DNA of 5,468 bases from Caldifarciminota bacterium (GTDB lineage Bacteria; Hydrothermota; Tepidihabitantia; SM23-42): the NCBI GenBank assembly GCA_023128195.1, contig JAGMEL010000019.1, forward strand, positions 1 to 5,468, in the 5' to 3' direction. Made by a program: the position numbers and the translations under genes. Shown in pieces: positions 5,403-5,468 of the stretch (its first letter is position 1; each line of letters starts with the position of its first letter). The notes beneath the pieces are model-generated. The model was not told the origin of the DNA and made no database searches. It was given only the letters and a program-made list of their open reading frames with translations.

Positions 5403-5453
5403 AGTAGTCAGTAGTCAGGAGACAGGAGACAGGAGACAGTAGTCAGTAGTCAG
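5403..5453. repeat. heptanucleotide tandem repeat (cyanobacterial STRR type)
   Basis: Seven contiguous 7-bp units run from 5403 to 5451, followed by a partial AG. With B as AGTAGTC and A as AGGAGAC, the order is B B A A A B B, a mirror-symmetric arrangement. Short tandemly repeated heptamers of this kind are characteristic of intergenic DNA in filamentous cyanobacteria and vary in copy number between strains. There are no spacers, so it is not a CRISPR. It begins two bases from the 5' end of the tRNA-like gene, where that gene's promoter would be expected. Confidence 0.85.
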
Positions 5454-5468
5454 CGGGGCTAATTTCAT

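Noticed and set aside
5403..5453. CRISPR array
   Set aside because: The 7-bp units are contiguous with no unique spacers.

Overview
The window looks bacterial, and most likely cyanobacterial. The clearest support is a run of seven heptanucleotide repeats at the right edge (5403-5453), of the short tandemly repeated type known from filamentous cyanobacteria. A TATAAT -10 box and Shine-Dalgarno-type sites in front of the genes also point to a bacterium. No HIP1 palindrome (GCGATCGC) was noticed, and the tRNA-like gene encodes its own CCA, which is uncommon in cyanobacterial chromosomes. The assignment is therefore moderate, and the central genes may have been acquired.

Layout: positions 1-213 hold the 3' end of a small SHOCT-domain protein, about 50% GC in its first 60 bases. 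A 349-bp gap follows (214-562). It contains several short dyads, a 13-bp sequence matching the tRNA 3' end found at the other side of the window, and a candidate promoter. Three tightly packed plus-strand genes occupy 563-5056 and are strikingly AT-rich; sampled 60-base lines are only 23-27% GC. After them comes a 256-bp non-coding stretch, then a minus-strand tRNA-like gene (5313-5401) with a small terminator hairpin beyond its 3' end, then the heptad repeats.

The three genes form what looks like a DNA modification/defence operon. The first encodes a natural fusion of a complete DNA (cytosine-5) methyltransferase to a complete HhH-GPD, 4Fe-4S DNA glycosylase. The glycosylase half most resembles Mig, the G:T-mismatch thymine glycosylase encoded beside the MthTI methyltransferase in Methanothermobacter. 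The logic is self-contained: methylating cytosine creates sites that deaminate to thymine, and the fused glycosylase would repair the resulting T:G mismatches, the job Vsr does in many C5-methylase systems. The second gene encodes a GHKL (MutL/Hsp90/MORC-like) ATPase with intact nucleotide-binding motifs. The third encodes a 383-residue protein I cannot assign. Its predicted strand order resembles a Rossmann-type methyltransferase fold lacking the glycine-rich loop, and by position it is the candidate effector or nuclease. No canonical restriction nuclease motif was recognised.

The block may be a small genomic island. The 13-bp repeats at 414-426 and 5313-5325 match at 12 positions, lie in the same orientation, and are placed as expected if an element had inserted at the 3' end of the tRNA. 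No integrase is present in the window.
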